Source: Przewalskia tangutica
Lineage: Eukaryota > Streptophyta > Magnoliopsida > Solanales > Solanaceae
Length of the DNA stretch: 64,000 nucleotides
NCBI GenBank assembly: GCA_029844215.1
Contig: CM056725.1
Location: 33,758,485-33,822,484, forward strand
Direction of reading: 5' to 3'
Part shown: positions 12,178-23,929 of the stretch, piece by piece
Layout of the letters: every line of letters starts with the position of its first letter
How positions within the stretch are numbered: the first letter of the stretch is position 1
The notes under the pieces: generated by a model
The model's input: the letters and a program-made list of their open reading frames with translations, nothing else
Told to the model about the DNA's origin: nothing
The model's database searches: none
Program-made: the position numbers and the translations under genes

Positions 12178-12508
12178 TGTTATACCCCGTAGTTCCAGGG
12201 TATGTATGCGAGGACGTACGTACGAGAATACGACAGAAAGATTGGAAAGGAAGAAAGAGGTGATTTTTCCACGGAAAAGTTTCCGGTTTTTGTGAAGGAA
12301 AAAGGTTCAAGAACGGGAATTGGATTCCCGATTTGGTATTTGGACTTTAGATTATATTAGAATTTTGGGATTTTATTTTCAGAATGGTCACAATGGGCCC
12401 ACGGAGAAATTTACGCTTGCTGGGGCCCGCTGATTTTGAGATTTTGGTCGTTATGGATATTTTCTAAGACGAAATATTTTGATTTAATCGGGGCGACACG
12501 CGTCACCC

Positions 12509-12514
12509 CACGTG
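12509..12514 (+). promoter_or_regulatory. G-box CACGTG in LTR U3
   Basis: CCACGTGGCACC, about 340 bases upstream of the TATA box. Equivalent boxes occur in the U3 of other A, B and C LTRs (for example 31800, 38213, 49513). CACGTG is the known core for plant bZIP/bHLH factors. Function here is inferred from conservation. Confidence 0.5.
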
Positions 12515-12854
12515 GCACCCTTGGCCGAAATATGTTTGTACACAACACCCTGCTAGAGTCGCCGACGAACGCTCTACCTAACTTACGGCGGTAAATTACG
12601 CTATGTCATTTAGTATTTTTATGGATTTTTCCGAGAGACGAAACGCTTTGGACCAACGAGGGCAACACTTGGCACCCTCTCGCCGCGGACTTGAAGCGGC
12701 TAAGAAATGAATGGACGAGCAAGTGTCGTCGATATTTGTGTAGATATTTCATGTGGTTTTGGGCGAGTAGGGTCTAGGGCACTTGGGCATATCTTGGCCC
12801 TCCACTTGCCCCCACTTGGCTAGATCTTGGCCATTGGTTGGCCTTTGCTTCGCC

Positions 12855-12862
12855 TATAAATA
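12855..12862 (+). promoter_or_regulatory. TATA box of type A 5' LTR
   Basis: TATAAATA preceded by GCC and followed by the CT-rich leader ACCTCTCCCC. The 3' LTR counterpart is at 18493-18500; inverted copies are near 42777-42786 and 48344-48352. Confidence 0.6.
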
Positions 12863-15834
12863 CCTCTCCCCTTTGAAGACTTCTTCATCAATTCCATAAT
12901 TTCCAAGTCTCAAAACCTCCTCCCTCCTTGCTGGTTTCTGCCCTCCTCTTCCTTTGTGAAGCCTTGGCCGGCGGGTGCACCCTCCTAGAGGCCTTGGCCG
13001 AGGGTACACCCTCCTAGTGGTGTGCCGTGAGGTACCCCCTCGCCTTGTTGTTCTCGTAGAATACACCCCCTCTGGTAGAAATACTCTCAAAAGTATTACA
13101 TTATACCCAAATTACCTTAGCCGTATACCTTGTAGTATTCCAAAGAAACCTCTATACGTAGAGTCCCTAAATACTACCAGATGTCCTTTTTGTCTCAAAC
13201 CGAAACCCTAAGGAAATCTTCATCGATTGATCAAGATTTAAGTAGGTTGGTTAGAACTTCTGGGTTGTTTGGAGCGGTCGAGCACCCGAGTATGAGCTAA
13301 GCGCTAAGGATCGACATTTATACTTGGATAATTATGGGCTTATCGAGGTAATTATCTTGTCCTCTATTTGTAATTGGAAATTACATGTTGTTAGAATATA
13401 TAGTCAAGTATACTATATATAGAACTGCTTAGCATCGCGCAATGTCTTTTGACTTAAGCCCAAGAATAAAGAAAAGAATCAATCAGATTTACATAGGATC
13501 GTATTGCAGAGACTTGTGTAGTATTGTCGAGTAGAATTGTACACGCCCGTTAGACGTAAACCCCCTTGGCTTCGTGGCCTCGTTAGAGGAGGAGATTTAC
13601 GCTGCATGTGAGGTGTCGCCAATTTTCTGTAGAGAAATGGAACCTTGTGTTTTGAAGTTAATAGACGCTTGTGACCTTTTTAGGTGAAAGATCAAGAGTA
13701 GCGTATTCTACTGGCGAGTGGAAAGCGGCTAGCGCGTTGTAGTACTTGGAGCATTTTGCTTATCGTCGATACTCGCCGCGAGGTACGCGAACCTTTTCCT
13801 ATCTCTTCTAGTACGATATGTGTGAACTATGTAGTACGGTAGACGCATACGTGTTAACTGTGTTTGATTGTTTTTAAAAACATAAAGTGTTATAACGGCT
13901 TTACGGGAAGTCGTCATAACCTTTACGTAGGTAAGAAAATACCTCGTGGTTTTAAAAGGTAATCATGTGAATTATAACCGGCTTGTTATAATAAGGAACT
14001 TGATGTATTTCAAAAGAATTATAAATCGCTTTAGCGGAGAGTAATACTTGGTTTTTGAAAACTTAAGAGTTATACTAGCTTTACGGGAAGTTAGGTATAA
14101 CGCTTAAGAATGTTTTATCGATTTCGAAATCGAACGTATCGCCAAACCACCGCAGTTAATAAAGGAAAATGTATCGACTAATGAGTTGTATTATTAAAAC
14201 CAAGTAGAAACCTCCATCCGCATAGAAACTAAGACGACAAAATGATATTACATTTTCTAGGTCATGGTCAGAGTAAGATAATTATAAACAAGAATAACCT
14301 ATTCACACATAAGACTTATGTTACTCAAATGTTTTAAAAGAGATTAAGACTACGAGTTATGAAACCTTTCTAAAATAAGTGACTCGAGCATTTGAAATTA
14401 GGCAAACTCGACGCTTGGAAAATAATGTTACTTGATTTTACAAAGGTAAGTGTTTTGGGTTTACTTAAAAAGACAACCACTCTATTTTATACTACGGGTA
14501 TCAGGTGACTTATGGAAGGAACGGATCTTTAAAGATTTAATGCGTGAAGTACTTTCGGGGTAGATACCCGAACTTGTTAATGTAAAGTACCTTGTGTGAA
14601 TAACTTGATTGTATTGGTTTGTGATAGCCTTGTAATACTTTCTTGTTGATTTGATAAGTAAACACGTTAGGATGCTACGCGTGTTAGTATCTCGTGATGT
14701 TAGTGTAAAGCGGGTTTTCCTCGATCGCGCTTTTTAAAGTTGTTTGACTATCACCGTTATGCTGGTATTGTACCACTTACCTTGACTTCAGGTCCGAGGT
14801 TGTCGCCTCCGACGCGGGTAGACTCAGCGGTCCGGGGACCATGATTCGAGAATACCTCACGCGGGTCCGTGGATCCATGCGAACTACGGAGTTCCGTGTT
14901 AGTTTACGCCCTCGTGGTCACGCGGTTCAGGCTACGCGATCGCGAGTCCGTGACGACGCCGGAGTAGCTACCCGACGCGGGTTATACCTCACGCGGCCTA
15001 CGAGGTTGGCCTACGCGGGCTACGGAAAGCCTGTGGCTAGACGCGCACATTTGATATCGCGCGAGTGACCACCTTTTATCACGCGACGGTTCAGACAGAT
15101 ATCATGACACGCTTTATGACCTTGTTGGTACCGCTGGTGTTAGTAGTCGCCATGCCTTCGCATTTACCTGCATCGCTTTATTAGGACACAGCGGACCCGT
15201 GTTCATGTATTCCTCGCGCCAGATATCATAAATCCGCTTCAGCGGAAGGTATTCCACGCACGATTGATGTCGGGCGCGAGACCCATTGTTAAATTTGAGC
15301 GATGACTGAGGCGCGAGTCCTCGACTTGGCATGATCGCTATTTATGCCGAATCAGAGTTCGCTATCATACATGTCTCTCGCTCAGATAGACTACTATGAT
15401 TTCATTTACGTGAGTTATTTTCGTTTCACATACTTGGTACCGCCAGATCGACCTCTTCGGGCCGCTCATGCCGCAGTAAAGGTACACCGCCGCTGATCCT
15501 CGCCTAGGGTCACGTCATTGCTTGGGAAAGCTCCGCTTCCCGAGGCTTATTCGCATAGTCCCCGTTGTCAGGTGCTATATTCGTGGTACGACGGCCCCGC
15601 CCCGCCGTTGTTGTCATTTCATTCATAGAGGTCCGTAGTAATCGATGCAAGGTGGTTGTAAAAAGGATTAAACTGCTCGCTTTAAAAGATTGTTTATATA
15701 TGCCGAAGGCAAGTTTTCACATTATTGTTTTATACTTCGTTATTTCATGTTATTGTTTATATTCCGACATTACTGATGTTGTATCACTAGGTGCCCGGTA
15801 GGCACTACCACGCCCGGTTCGGTCGTGACAAAAG

Positions 15835-15847
15835 TGGTATCGTGAGC
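15835..15847 (+). other. Primer-binding site of type A element
   Basis: TGGTATCGTGAGC, four bases after the 5' LTR. Identical to the B element PBSs and close to the initiator-Met consensus. Confidence 0.65.
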
Positions 15848-16024
15848 GCTTAATCTCTGAAAGTGTCTACGCATCAGATTCCAAGAGAGTCTTGATTATC
15901 TGTGTGCAGCGCACCACATCAATAATCGTGAGGCTATAGGATATTTAGGATTGGTTTCTATTCTTCTCACTTTGAGATCGCGGCCTTAGAGCGTGGTTGT
16001 AAGTAGACCTCCGACGCATTTCTT

Positions 16025-16830
16025 TCCTTATCGCTATGCTCCGCCGCAGGCAAACCCGCCCAGAGGCAAGGCACCGGCGGAGCCGCGAGTAGAGTTCGAG
16101 GGTTACGCGGCACAGCCCAATCATTACCTAGGTAATGCTTCATTCGGGATTTCGCGACATCACTAGCCCCAAGAAAGTTTAGCACGGCGCGCAGCTCCTA
16201 TCGCGCCATGATATTTGAACCTTCGCCTAACGCATCAGAACAGAATATGGATTGCAAAGAGGCGACTCACATTAGCTACGGATTTGGCTACCAGAGAGTA
16301 TACCGATCACCGCGAGTCTTGACGGCTATCTAAGAGGGTCGCAAAGAGTAATTCTTCGCTTAGGCTTGAGCATGGCTCGCGGTACGCTTACGCGCATCGT
16401 GCCGAGAAGCATAGAAATCACGCGGTTAACCGAGTAAGATTGGGGGTTGCAGGCGCTGGCCTTAGAGTGTTATACGAGACCTTGTGAGTGGCAGGCCATC
16501 TCAAGAAAAGGTGTAGTGTTATGTTTGATCCTTATCGTAAGCATAGCGCACGCGAGCTATGTTTGGGATAGTCCCTAGTAGTGTGGAATGAAAGGGGTAG
16601 TCGAGCCAAGACCGCCAGGTTTTCGAACGTGATTAGCGAGATTGTTCCTTCGGGAACTAGTGCCATGCGCTACGTCGTCAGGCCACGCGCGTCAACCCGC
16701 GACCGCTTTACGCGGGTCGGGCTGGTGGTCCCGCCAGTGATAGGGTCACGAGGGTGTTAGGCCCATGTTTAGTTAACCAACAGACGAAGTTCGTGGATGA
16801 TTCGACCGCAGTCGGGCCGACGGGGCAGCC
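16025..16830 (+). pseudogene. gag and pre-RT leader remnant, type A element
   Basis: Near 16030-16095 a basic Pro/Arg-rich segment (ATGCTCCGCCGCAGGC) is in the position of the gag start. At about 16766-16815 the sequence matches the conserved block GGCCCAAGTTTAGTTAA..TTCGTGGATG of the other internal regions. Read in the third frame this gives a KFS..YEFVDVF-like peptide, the stretch that precedes the RT domain in Ty3/gypsy polyproteins. Nothing resembling protease, or the RT catalytic YxDD, follows. Heavily broken by stops. Confidence 0.45.
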
Positions 16831-17059
16831 CGTCGTGGTTTTTCGATCGAGACCATGTACTTGCAAAGTGTTGATTATATCGTAAAGGTTGTGGTCGCAC
16901 GGTGCCTACCTTCACCTTATGACAGCAAGCCCGTGTTGTGGCTATTTTCGCTTTCTAAGAGTTTGACCAGCAGGTTAAGAACTCAGCAGTCTCAGACCGC
17001 ATTCGCCCAGCCAAGCGCTGGATTTCGCGGGTAATCGCGAGGATTGTTGGTTCCCGTGG

Positions 17060-17600
17060 AGGGAGCGCTAAGCTACCATTTCGTTGTTCTGATGTCGCCT
17101 TAAGCCTTGTAGGGGCGGATGTAAGTCACGGCCGATTGGTCTGACGCTGGCAAGGTTCAGATAATGGTTCAGCTTGTTCCAAAGCAGATCGCGGTTGAAG
17201 TTTGTCCGTAAGAGGTTCCGCACCGTAGAAATCGTGACGGATAATCGGCGACGACGCCAGAGTTCAGCCGACGGCCGATCTTCAAAGTACCACCCCGGAT
17301 TGGGTGTGACGAAGTTTTGGAAATGTATGAACTTAGCCCGAGTTACTTGGGCCTTTGAGTTCACGTGAAGAATAGGCCGCTTATACGTTAGCAATTGCCG
17401 TCCGACTTGTGAGGCAAGACGTCCGGCCTTCAGATTGTTGTTCGGGGTCAGACGATAAAGAGGCCGTGAGCTCTACCACGAATGCAGACCAACCGTGGCT
17501 CTCCGTGATGGCACATCCCGAGAAGCGGCCGGGCGGCACGCCTCGTGATCGCAAGCACCCGCACCATTTGTCGGGTCGCCGAGCGCGCTCGCGACAAAGT
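17060..17600 (+). pseudogene. Integrase C-terminal tail remnant, type A element
   Basis: Read with frameshifts, this gives KVPPRIGCDEVLEMYELSPS, then YLGPFEFTRRIG and LPSDL. This matches the well-known K-x-SPRYIGPFE-x-x-RIG-x-x-AYRL-x-LP signature downstream of the integrase catalytic core in plant Ty3/gypsy elements. The DDE core and zinc-finger part are absent. The same joint with a pre-RT leader occurs in the inverted A element (43400-43980), so the deletion predates both insertions. Confidence 0.6.
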
Positions 17601-17813
17601 GACAAAAGTGGTATCGCGACTAAGGAAGTATATTTTTGACCCCGGAAGAGGTATTTGTGGTGATGTAGAGGTGTTTCTCGTGGCTTGGATGTAAGTTTTT
17701 GCGCAGTGTTTCCATGGCCAAAGCGTGGCGTGATCGTTTCTCAAGATAAGAGCAGACTATATCGACGCCAGATGTTCGGGGATTCTAGAAGGAACATTCG
17801 ACGAATGTTTCTG

Positions 17814-17822
17814 CGGGGAGAA
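17814..17822 (+). other. Polypurine tract of type A element
   Basis: CGGGGAGAA abuts the TG of the 3' LTR at 17823. The preceding ACATTCGACGAATGTTTCT is a short inverted repeat also present before the other 3' LTRs (about 11305 and, inverted, 43185). Confidence 0.65.
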
Positions 17823-20800
17823 TGTTATACCCGTAGTTCCGTGGTATGTATGCGAGGACGCACGCACGAGAATACGCATGTAAAGATCGGAAAGGAAGAA
17901 AGAGGTGATTTTTCCACTAAAAGTTTCCGCTTTGTGAAGGAAAAGGTTCGTTAACGGGAATTGGATTCCCGATTTGGTATTTCGACTTCTTAGATTATAT
18001 TAGAATTTTGGGATTTTATTTTCTGAATGGTCACGCTGGGCCCACTGAGAAATTTACGCTTTGTGGCCCGCTGATTTTGAGATTTTGGCCGTTATGGATA
18101 TTTTCTAAGACTAAATATTTTGATTTAATCGGGGCACACGTGTCACCCCACGTGGCACCCTCGCCAAATACGTTTGTACACAACACCCTGCTAGAGTCGC
18201 TCGACTAAACGCTCTACCTAACTTACGGCGGTAAATTACGACTATGTCATTTAGTATTTTTCGGATTTTTCCGAGAGACGAAACGCTTGGACCAACGAGA
18301 GGGCAACACTTGGCACCCTCTCGCCAGCGGACTTCCGGGCGGTTAGGCCGAATGGACGAGCAAGCGTTGGTTGATATTTGTAGATATTCATGAGGTTTTA
18401 CGAGTAGTAGGTCTAGGGCACTTGGGCATATCTTCGCCCTCCACTTGCCCCCCACTTGGCTAGATCTCGCCATTGGTTGGCCTTTGCTCGCCTATAAATA
18501 CCTCCCCTTTGAAGACTTCTTCATCAATTCCATAATTTCCAAGTCTCAAAACCTCCTCCTCCTGTTGGTTTCGCCCCTCCTCTTCCTTTGAAGCCTCGCC
18601 GAGGTGCACCCTCCTGCAGGCCTTGGTCGGAGGGTACACCCTCCTAGCTGGTGTGCCGAGGTACCCCCTGCCTTGTTGTTCTCGTGAGAATACACCCCCT
18701 ATTGGTAGAAATACTCTCAAAAGTATTGTTACTATACCCAAATTACCTTAGCCAGATACCTTGTAGTATTCCAAAGAAACCTCTATACGTAGAGTCAGAA
18801 TACTACCGTATGTCCTTTTTGTCTCAAACCGAAACCCTAAGGAAATCTTCATCGATTGATCAAGATTTAAGTGGTTGGTTAGAACTTCTTGGTTGTTTGG
18901 AGCCGGTCGAGCACCCGAGTAGTGAGCTAAGCGCCGCTAAGGATCGACATTTATACTTGGATAATTACGGGCTTATCGAGGTAATTATCTTGTCTCTATT
19001 TGTAATTGGAAATTACATATTGTTAGAATATATAGTCAAGATACTATATATGTAACTAAGCTTAGTATCGCGCAATGTCTTTTGACTTAAGCCCAAGAAT
19101 AAAGAAAAGAATCGAATCAGATTTACATAGGATCAGACAGCAGAGACTTGTGTAGTATTGTGAGTAGAATTGTACACGCTCGTTAGACGTAAACCCCGTT
19201 GGCTTCGTGGCCTACCGTTAGAGAGAGAGATTTACGCTGTCATGTGGGGAGAGGTCACTAATTTTTTGTAGAGAAATGGAACCTTGTGTTTCAAGTTAAT
19301 AGACGCCAGACCTTTTAGTGAAAGTACAAGAGTAGCGATTCTACTTGAGGAGCGGAAAGTGGCTAGTGCGTTGTAAGATTGGAGCATTTTGCTTATCGTC
19401 GATACTCGCCGCGAGGTACGTGAACCTTTCCTATCCCTTCTAGCACGATATGTGTGAACTATGTAGTACGGTAGACGCATACGTGTTAATCGTGTTTGAT
19501 TGTTTTAAAAACATAAAGTGTTATAACGGCTTTACGGGAAGTCGTCATAATGCCTTTACGTAGTAAGAAAATACCTTGTGGTTTTAAAAGGTAATCACGT
19601 GAATTATAACCGCTTGTTATAATAAGGAACTTGACGATTTCAAAAGAATTATAAATCGCTTTGAAGCGGAGAGTAATACTTGGTTTTTGAAAACTTAAGA
19701 GTTATACTAGCTTTACGGGAAGTTAGGTATAACGCTTAAGAATGTTTTATCGATTTCGAAATCGAACGTATCGCCAAACCACCGCAAATTAATAAAGGAA
19801 AATGTATCGACTAATGAGTTGTATTATTAAAACCAGTAGAAACCTCCATCCGCATAGAAACTAAGACGAGACAAAATGATATTACATTTTCTAGGTCATG
19901 GTCAGAGTAAGATAATTATAAACAAGAATAACCTATTCACACATAAGACTTATGTTACTCAAATGTTTTAAAAGAGATTAAGACTATGAGTTATGAAACC
20001 TTTCTAAAATAAGTGACTCGAGCATTTGAAATTAGGCAAACTCGACGCTTGGAAAATAATGTTGTTACTTGATTTTACAAAGGTAAGTGTTTTGGGTTTA
20101 TTTAAAAGACATACCACTCTATTTTATACTACGGGTATCAGGTGACTTATGCTAAGGAACTGATCTTTTAAAGATTTAATGTGAAGTACTTTCGGGGTAG
20201 ATAACCCGAACTTGTTAATGTAAAGCACCTCGTGTGAATAACTTGATTGTATTGGTTTGTGATAGCCTTGTAATACTTTCTTGTTGATTTGATAAGTAAA
20301 CACGTTAGACGCTACGTGTGTTAGTATTCGTGACGTTAGTGTAAAGCGGTTTTCCTCGATCGCGCTTTAAAGTTGTTTGACTATCACCGCATGCTGGTAT
20401 TGTACCACTTACCTTGACTCAGGTCCGAGGTTGTCGCCTCCGACGCGGGTAGACTCAGCGTCCGGGGACCATGATTCGAGAATACCTCACGCGGTCCGTG
20501 GATCCATGCGCGAACTACGGAGTTCCGTGTTAGTTTACGCCCTTGTGGTCACGCGGTTCGCGCTACGCGGATCGCGAGTCCGTGATTTACGCCGGAGTAG
20601 CTACCGACGCGGGTTATACCTCACGCGCCTACGAGGTTGGCCTACGCGGCTACTGAAAGTTTGTGGCTAGACGCGCACATTTGATATCGCGGCGAGTGAC
20701 CGCCTTTTATCACGTGACGGCCAGACAGATATCATGACACGCTTTATGACCTTGTTGGTACCGCTGGTGTTAGTAGTCGCTATGCCTTCGCATTTACCCC

Positions 20801-21486
20801 GCATCGCTTTATTAGGACACAGCGGACCCGTGTTCATGTGGTATTCTCGCGCTTGATATCATAAATCCGCCAGCTGGCGGCGTATTCCACCGCACGATTG
20901 ATGTCGGGCGCGAGACCCATTGTTAAATTTGAGCGATGACTGGAGGCGCGAGTCCTCGACTTGGCATGATCGCTATTTATGCCGAATCAGAGTTCGTTAT
21001 CATACATGTCTCCCGCTCAGATAGACTACTATGATTTCATTTACGTAGTTATTTTCGCTTCACATACTGTACTTGTTTGCATCGACTCTCCTTCGGGCCG
21101 CGCTCATGCCGCAGTAAAGGTACACCGCCGCTGATCCTCGCCTAGTGGTCACAGTCATTGTTGGGAAAGCTCCGCTTCTCCGAGGCTTATTCGTATAGTC
21201 CTCGTTGTTAGGTGCTACATTCGTGGTACGACGGCCCCGTCCCCTGCCGTTGTTGTCATTTCATTCATGGAGGTCCAGTAATCGATGCAAGGTGGTTGTA
21301 AAAAGGATTAAACTGCTCGCTTTAAAAGATTGTTTATATATGCCAAAGGCAAGTTTTCACGCATTATTGTTTTATACTTCTTGTTATTTCATGTTATTGT
21401 TTATATTCCGCTGATTACTCTGATGTTGTATCACTAGGGTGCCCGGGGTAAGGCACCAGTCACGGGCCCGGGTTCGGGTCGTGACA
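17823..21486 (+). repeat. 3' LTR of type A element
   Basis: Parallels 12178-15830 along its whole length with scattered substitutions and many one- to three-base indels. TATAAATA at 18493-18500. Conserved 75-base block about 19829-19909. Ends GGTCGTGACA at 21477-21486. Confidence 0.88.
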
Positions 21487-22790
21487 AGGAGCTAAGAATT
21501 GCTAAGGAGCGACTTTGAATCTTGGAAATTTTAAGGGCTTGTAAAGGTATAAATTTTGTCTTTTTAGTAATTAAAGTTTACTTATCATCAGAAGTTATGG
21601 ATATTAGCAAGCATGAGGTATTTAGTATGACGCTTGATAAGTTTATTAGCTATTCGAACCCTAATCCAAAACTAGCATGTTTAGCCTTAAGATTACAATT
21701 CAAGTCGATTATTAGTTTAAGTCATCGATGTTGTATAAAGAAGGAAATTGTAGTTGTTGGTTGTTTATGACTATATAACATGTTAGACCTTAGAACTTGG
21801 AATTGAAAAAGAATTGGAAAGGACTTGTGTTGAGTTATTGTCGTCGAGAATGGCTAAATGAGTATTAAACTACTTGGTATGAATCGTGGGCTGAATTTTA
21901 CACGTATTGTAAGGCGGTAATCACCTTTGATTGGTTGGTATGTTTAGCCTTAAACGTGGCATGTTTGGTTATTGTATTCGCCTTGAAAAAGGTGGCAAAG
22001 TATGTAGAAACAAAGGAGGTGTCGCCCGATTTTCCGTGAGAATAAGAGATACTTTACTTAGTATTATTCTACGCTAGAAACTAGAAATCGATAGTTATGT
22101 TGTGACCATTATAGGTTGACAATTATACGACGCGATTCGCTTAGCTTGTGGATTTAGCCAAAAGGTATGTGAACTATCTCCTCTTCTAGCATGATTCCTT
22201 AAGATAAAGAAAGTATGTCCTACTCCTTAAACGATCCATTCCTCGTTATATTTGGATTGCCTAAAATAGAATTTGTTCTATGTACTTCCTTGATCAGACT
22301 TTGATGTTTAAATTGTAAGTTGTATAATCCATCGCCTTAGTGGAGTTTGGATTCTTAAGAGTGAAAGTATTTTACTTAAAGTACATGTAGTCCTAAAGGA
22401 AGCGGTTTCCAAATCTTTTGGCTAGTGCCTTAGTTCCAAAACCTAATGGTCGTTATAATGACTTTGTGGAGTCAAATGAGTGATTTACTTAATTGTTTTA
22501 AAAGAGGAGAAACGATATGATTTAAGAGAAGTAACTTGTTTTAAAGCGTGTGAGTTACTTGAGGTTTAAAGGTAGAAGAAACTTGATTTGTAAGTATGTG
22601 ATACTTGGTTTTAAAAGTATAAGTCTCTTGGTTATAAAAGGAATGAATATGTCTAAAACCATAAAGGGTTATAACGGCTTTATGCGAAGTTGGTTATAAC
22701 GACTTTATGGAAGGTTAAGAAAGTTGTCTATTTTGATTAATGGGCATAAGTTGCCTAGATTGTAAAAATTTGAAGTTACTTGATTTCAAG
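21487..22790 (+). mobile_element. 3' LTR of B element 2, second part (3'-truncated)
   Basis: Continues the B LTR from GGAGCTAAGAATTGC and can be followed alongside the intact copies to about 22790 (ACTTGATTTCAAG). Type C LTR sequence then takes over and the remaining ~2 kb of the B LTR, including its 46-bp array, is missing. The junction is therefore a deletion or recombination, not a clean insertion. Confidence 0.75.
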
Positions 22791-23929
22791 ATTATTAACC
22801 AAGATTTGAAGTTACACCCTTAGATTGTACATCTTAAACTTATAAGTGTTCTTCCTTAATGTATTAGGAAGATTATTAACCAAGAGTTAGACAAGATTTC
22901 ACACCCATAGCCTCAAAATTACCCCATTGGCCGAGAGTGGACAGATTTGGAACCTTAGTGTTCTTCACTTTTTCGAGTTAATTCTTGAATAGAAGTTGGT
23001 TAGGAACTTCTAAGGGTGACTTTTGGTGGTTTGGAACACAAAGATTTGGAGCTAAAACTCAAAGATTTGGAGCTAAGACTTGCTTTGGAACGACTTAAAG
23101 TTCTTGGATATTTTTGGGCTATTATTGAGGTAATGAACCTTAACCTCTTTGTGAAGTTGATTATTATGTATATTGGATATTATACATATATTGAAAGTAT
23201 ATTATGAAGTTTGAGATATAAGGAAAGATTTGGATCATGTTAAGATGTTAAAAGGAGAATTGGCATATTAGCCATTAAAATGGTAAAAATGTATCCATTA
23301 CTTGACAAAGAAGTTAACAACAAAGAAACTATAACTTATATAAAGATTGGAATATAAGTTGAAGGACTAATGAAGTAATTGGATAAGTAAAATTGTAAAA
23401 GTTGGCCAAGGACCCTAACTTAAGGACTGTATTTACTTTGGACCGTATTTACTTGGACCGCATTTACTTTGGATCAGATTTACATTGTTCTTAAGGGAAG
23501 ATTGTTAAATCGCGCCCGCTTGGGCGTGATCCCCTTCTTTAATTATTGTTGTTATGAAGGAGAGATTGTTAATCGCGTCTGCTTGGCGTGTTATCCCCTT
23601 CTTTAATATTGTTGTTATGGGAGAGATTGTTAATCGCGCCCGCTTCGCGGTTATCCCCTTCTTTAATTATTGTTGTTATTAAGGAGAGATTGTTAATCGC
23701 GTTCGCTTCGGGCGTGTGATCCTTCTTTAAATTTCGGTATTATAGCACCTTAATTATAGTATGTTAATTACTTATCGCCTTGGAAAAGGTGGAAAATTGA
23801 GTAGAACAGGAGGTGTCGGAATTTTCCGTAGGATATGGAACCTTGTTCTTAGAAATATCCTACGTAAGAGATCTAGAGGTTAATAGACGCTTCATGGCCA
23901 TTATAGGTGGAAGTACTACGAGTAAGCGT
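22791..23929 (+). mobile_element. Type C LTR, 5'-truncated, first part
   Basis: Matches the complete C LTR (31479-34883) from about its base 620 onward (ATTAGGAAGATT..CCAAGAGTT). Includes a run of four 18-19 base repeats (GGACCGTATTTACTT type, about 23422-23485) and a 63-base array (about 23505-23720). Interrupted at 23929 by the inverted A solo LTR and resumes at 27253. Confidence 0.75.
23505..23720 (+). repeat. About 62-bp tandem repeat x 4 in type C LTR
   Basis: Units of the form GAGAGATTGTTAATCGCG..GCTTGGGCGTGATCCCCTTC then TTTAATTATTGTTGTTAT. A three-copy version is at about 32745-32920 in the complete C LTR. Confidence 0.8.

Larger units (their letters stand above)
12178..15830 (+). 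repeat. 5' LTR of type A element
   Basis: TG..CA bounded (TGTTATACCCCGTAG to GGTCGTGACA). U3 is composite, with two related segments ending in CACGTGGCACCC-like and CACTTGGCACCC-like sequence. TATAAATA is at 12855-12862, about 677 bp from the start, so nearly 3 kb of LTR lies downstream. It includes the 75-base conserved block (about 14197-14272) and two TTATAAC doublets (about 13888 and 14071). Confidence 0.88.
12178..21486 (+). mobile_element. Complete non-autonomous type A Ty3/gypsy element (9.3 kb)
   Basis: 5' LTR 12178-15830 (3653 bp), PBS 15835-15847, 2-kb internal region, PPT, 3' LTR 17823-21486 (3664 bp). Target duplication AAGAG (12173-12177) / AGGAG (21487-21491), 4 of 5 matching. 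It is inserted in the 3' LTR of B element 2: joining 12172 to 21487 restores the sequence seen in intact B LTRs. The internal region has only gag and integrase-tail remnants, so mobility would depend on a helper. The two LTRs are clearly alike but have many small indels, consistent with moderate age or consensus error. Confidence 0.88.

Noticed and set aside
18111..18741. Minus-strand frames of 93-120 residues in the type A 3' LTR
   Set aside because: They span U3 and the TATA box antisense and are not kept in the 5' LTR of the same element.
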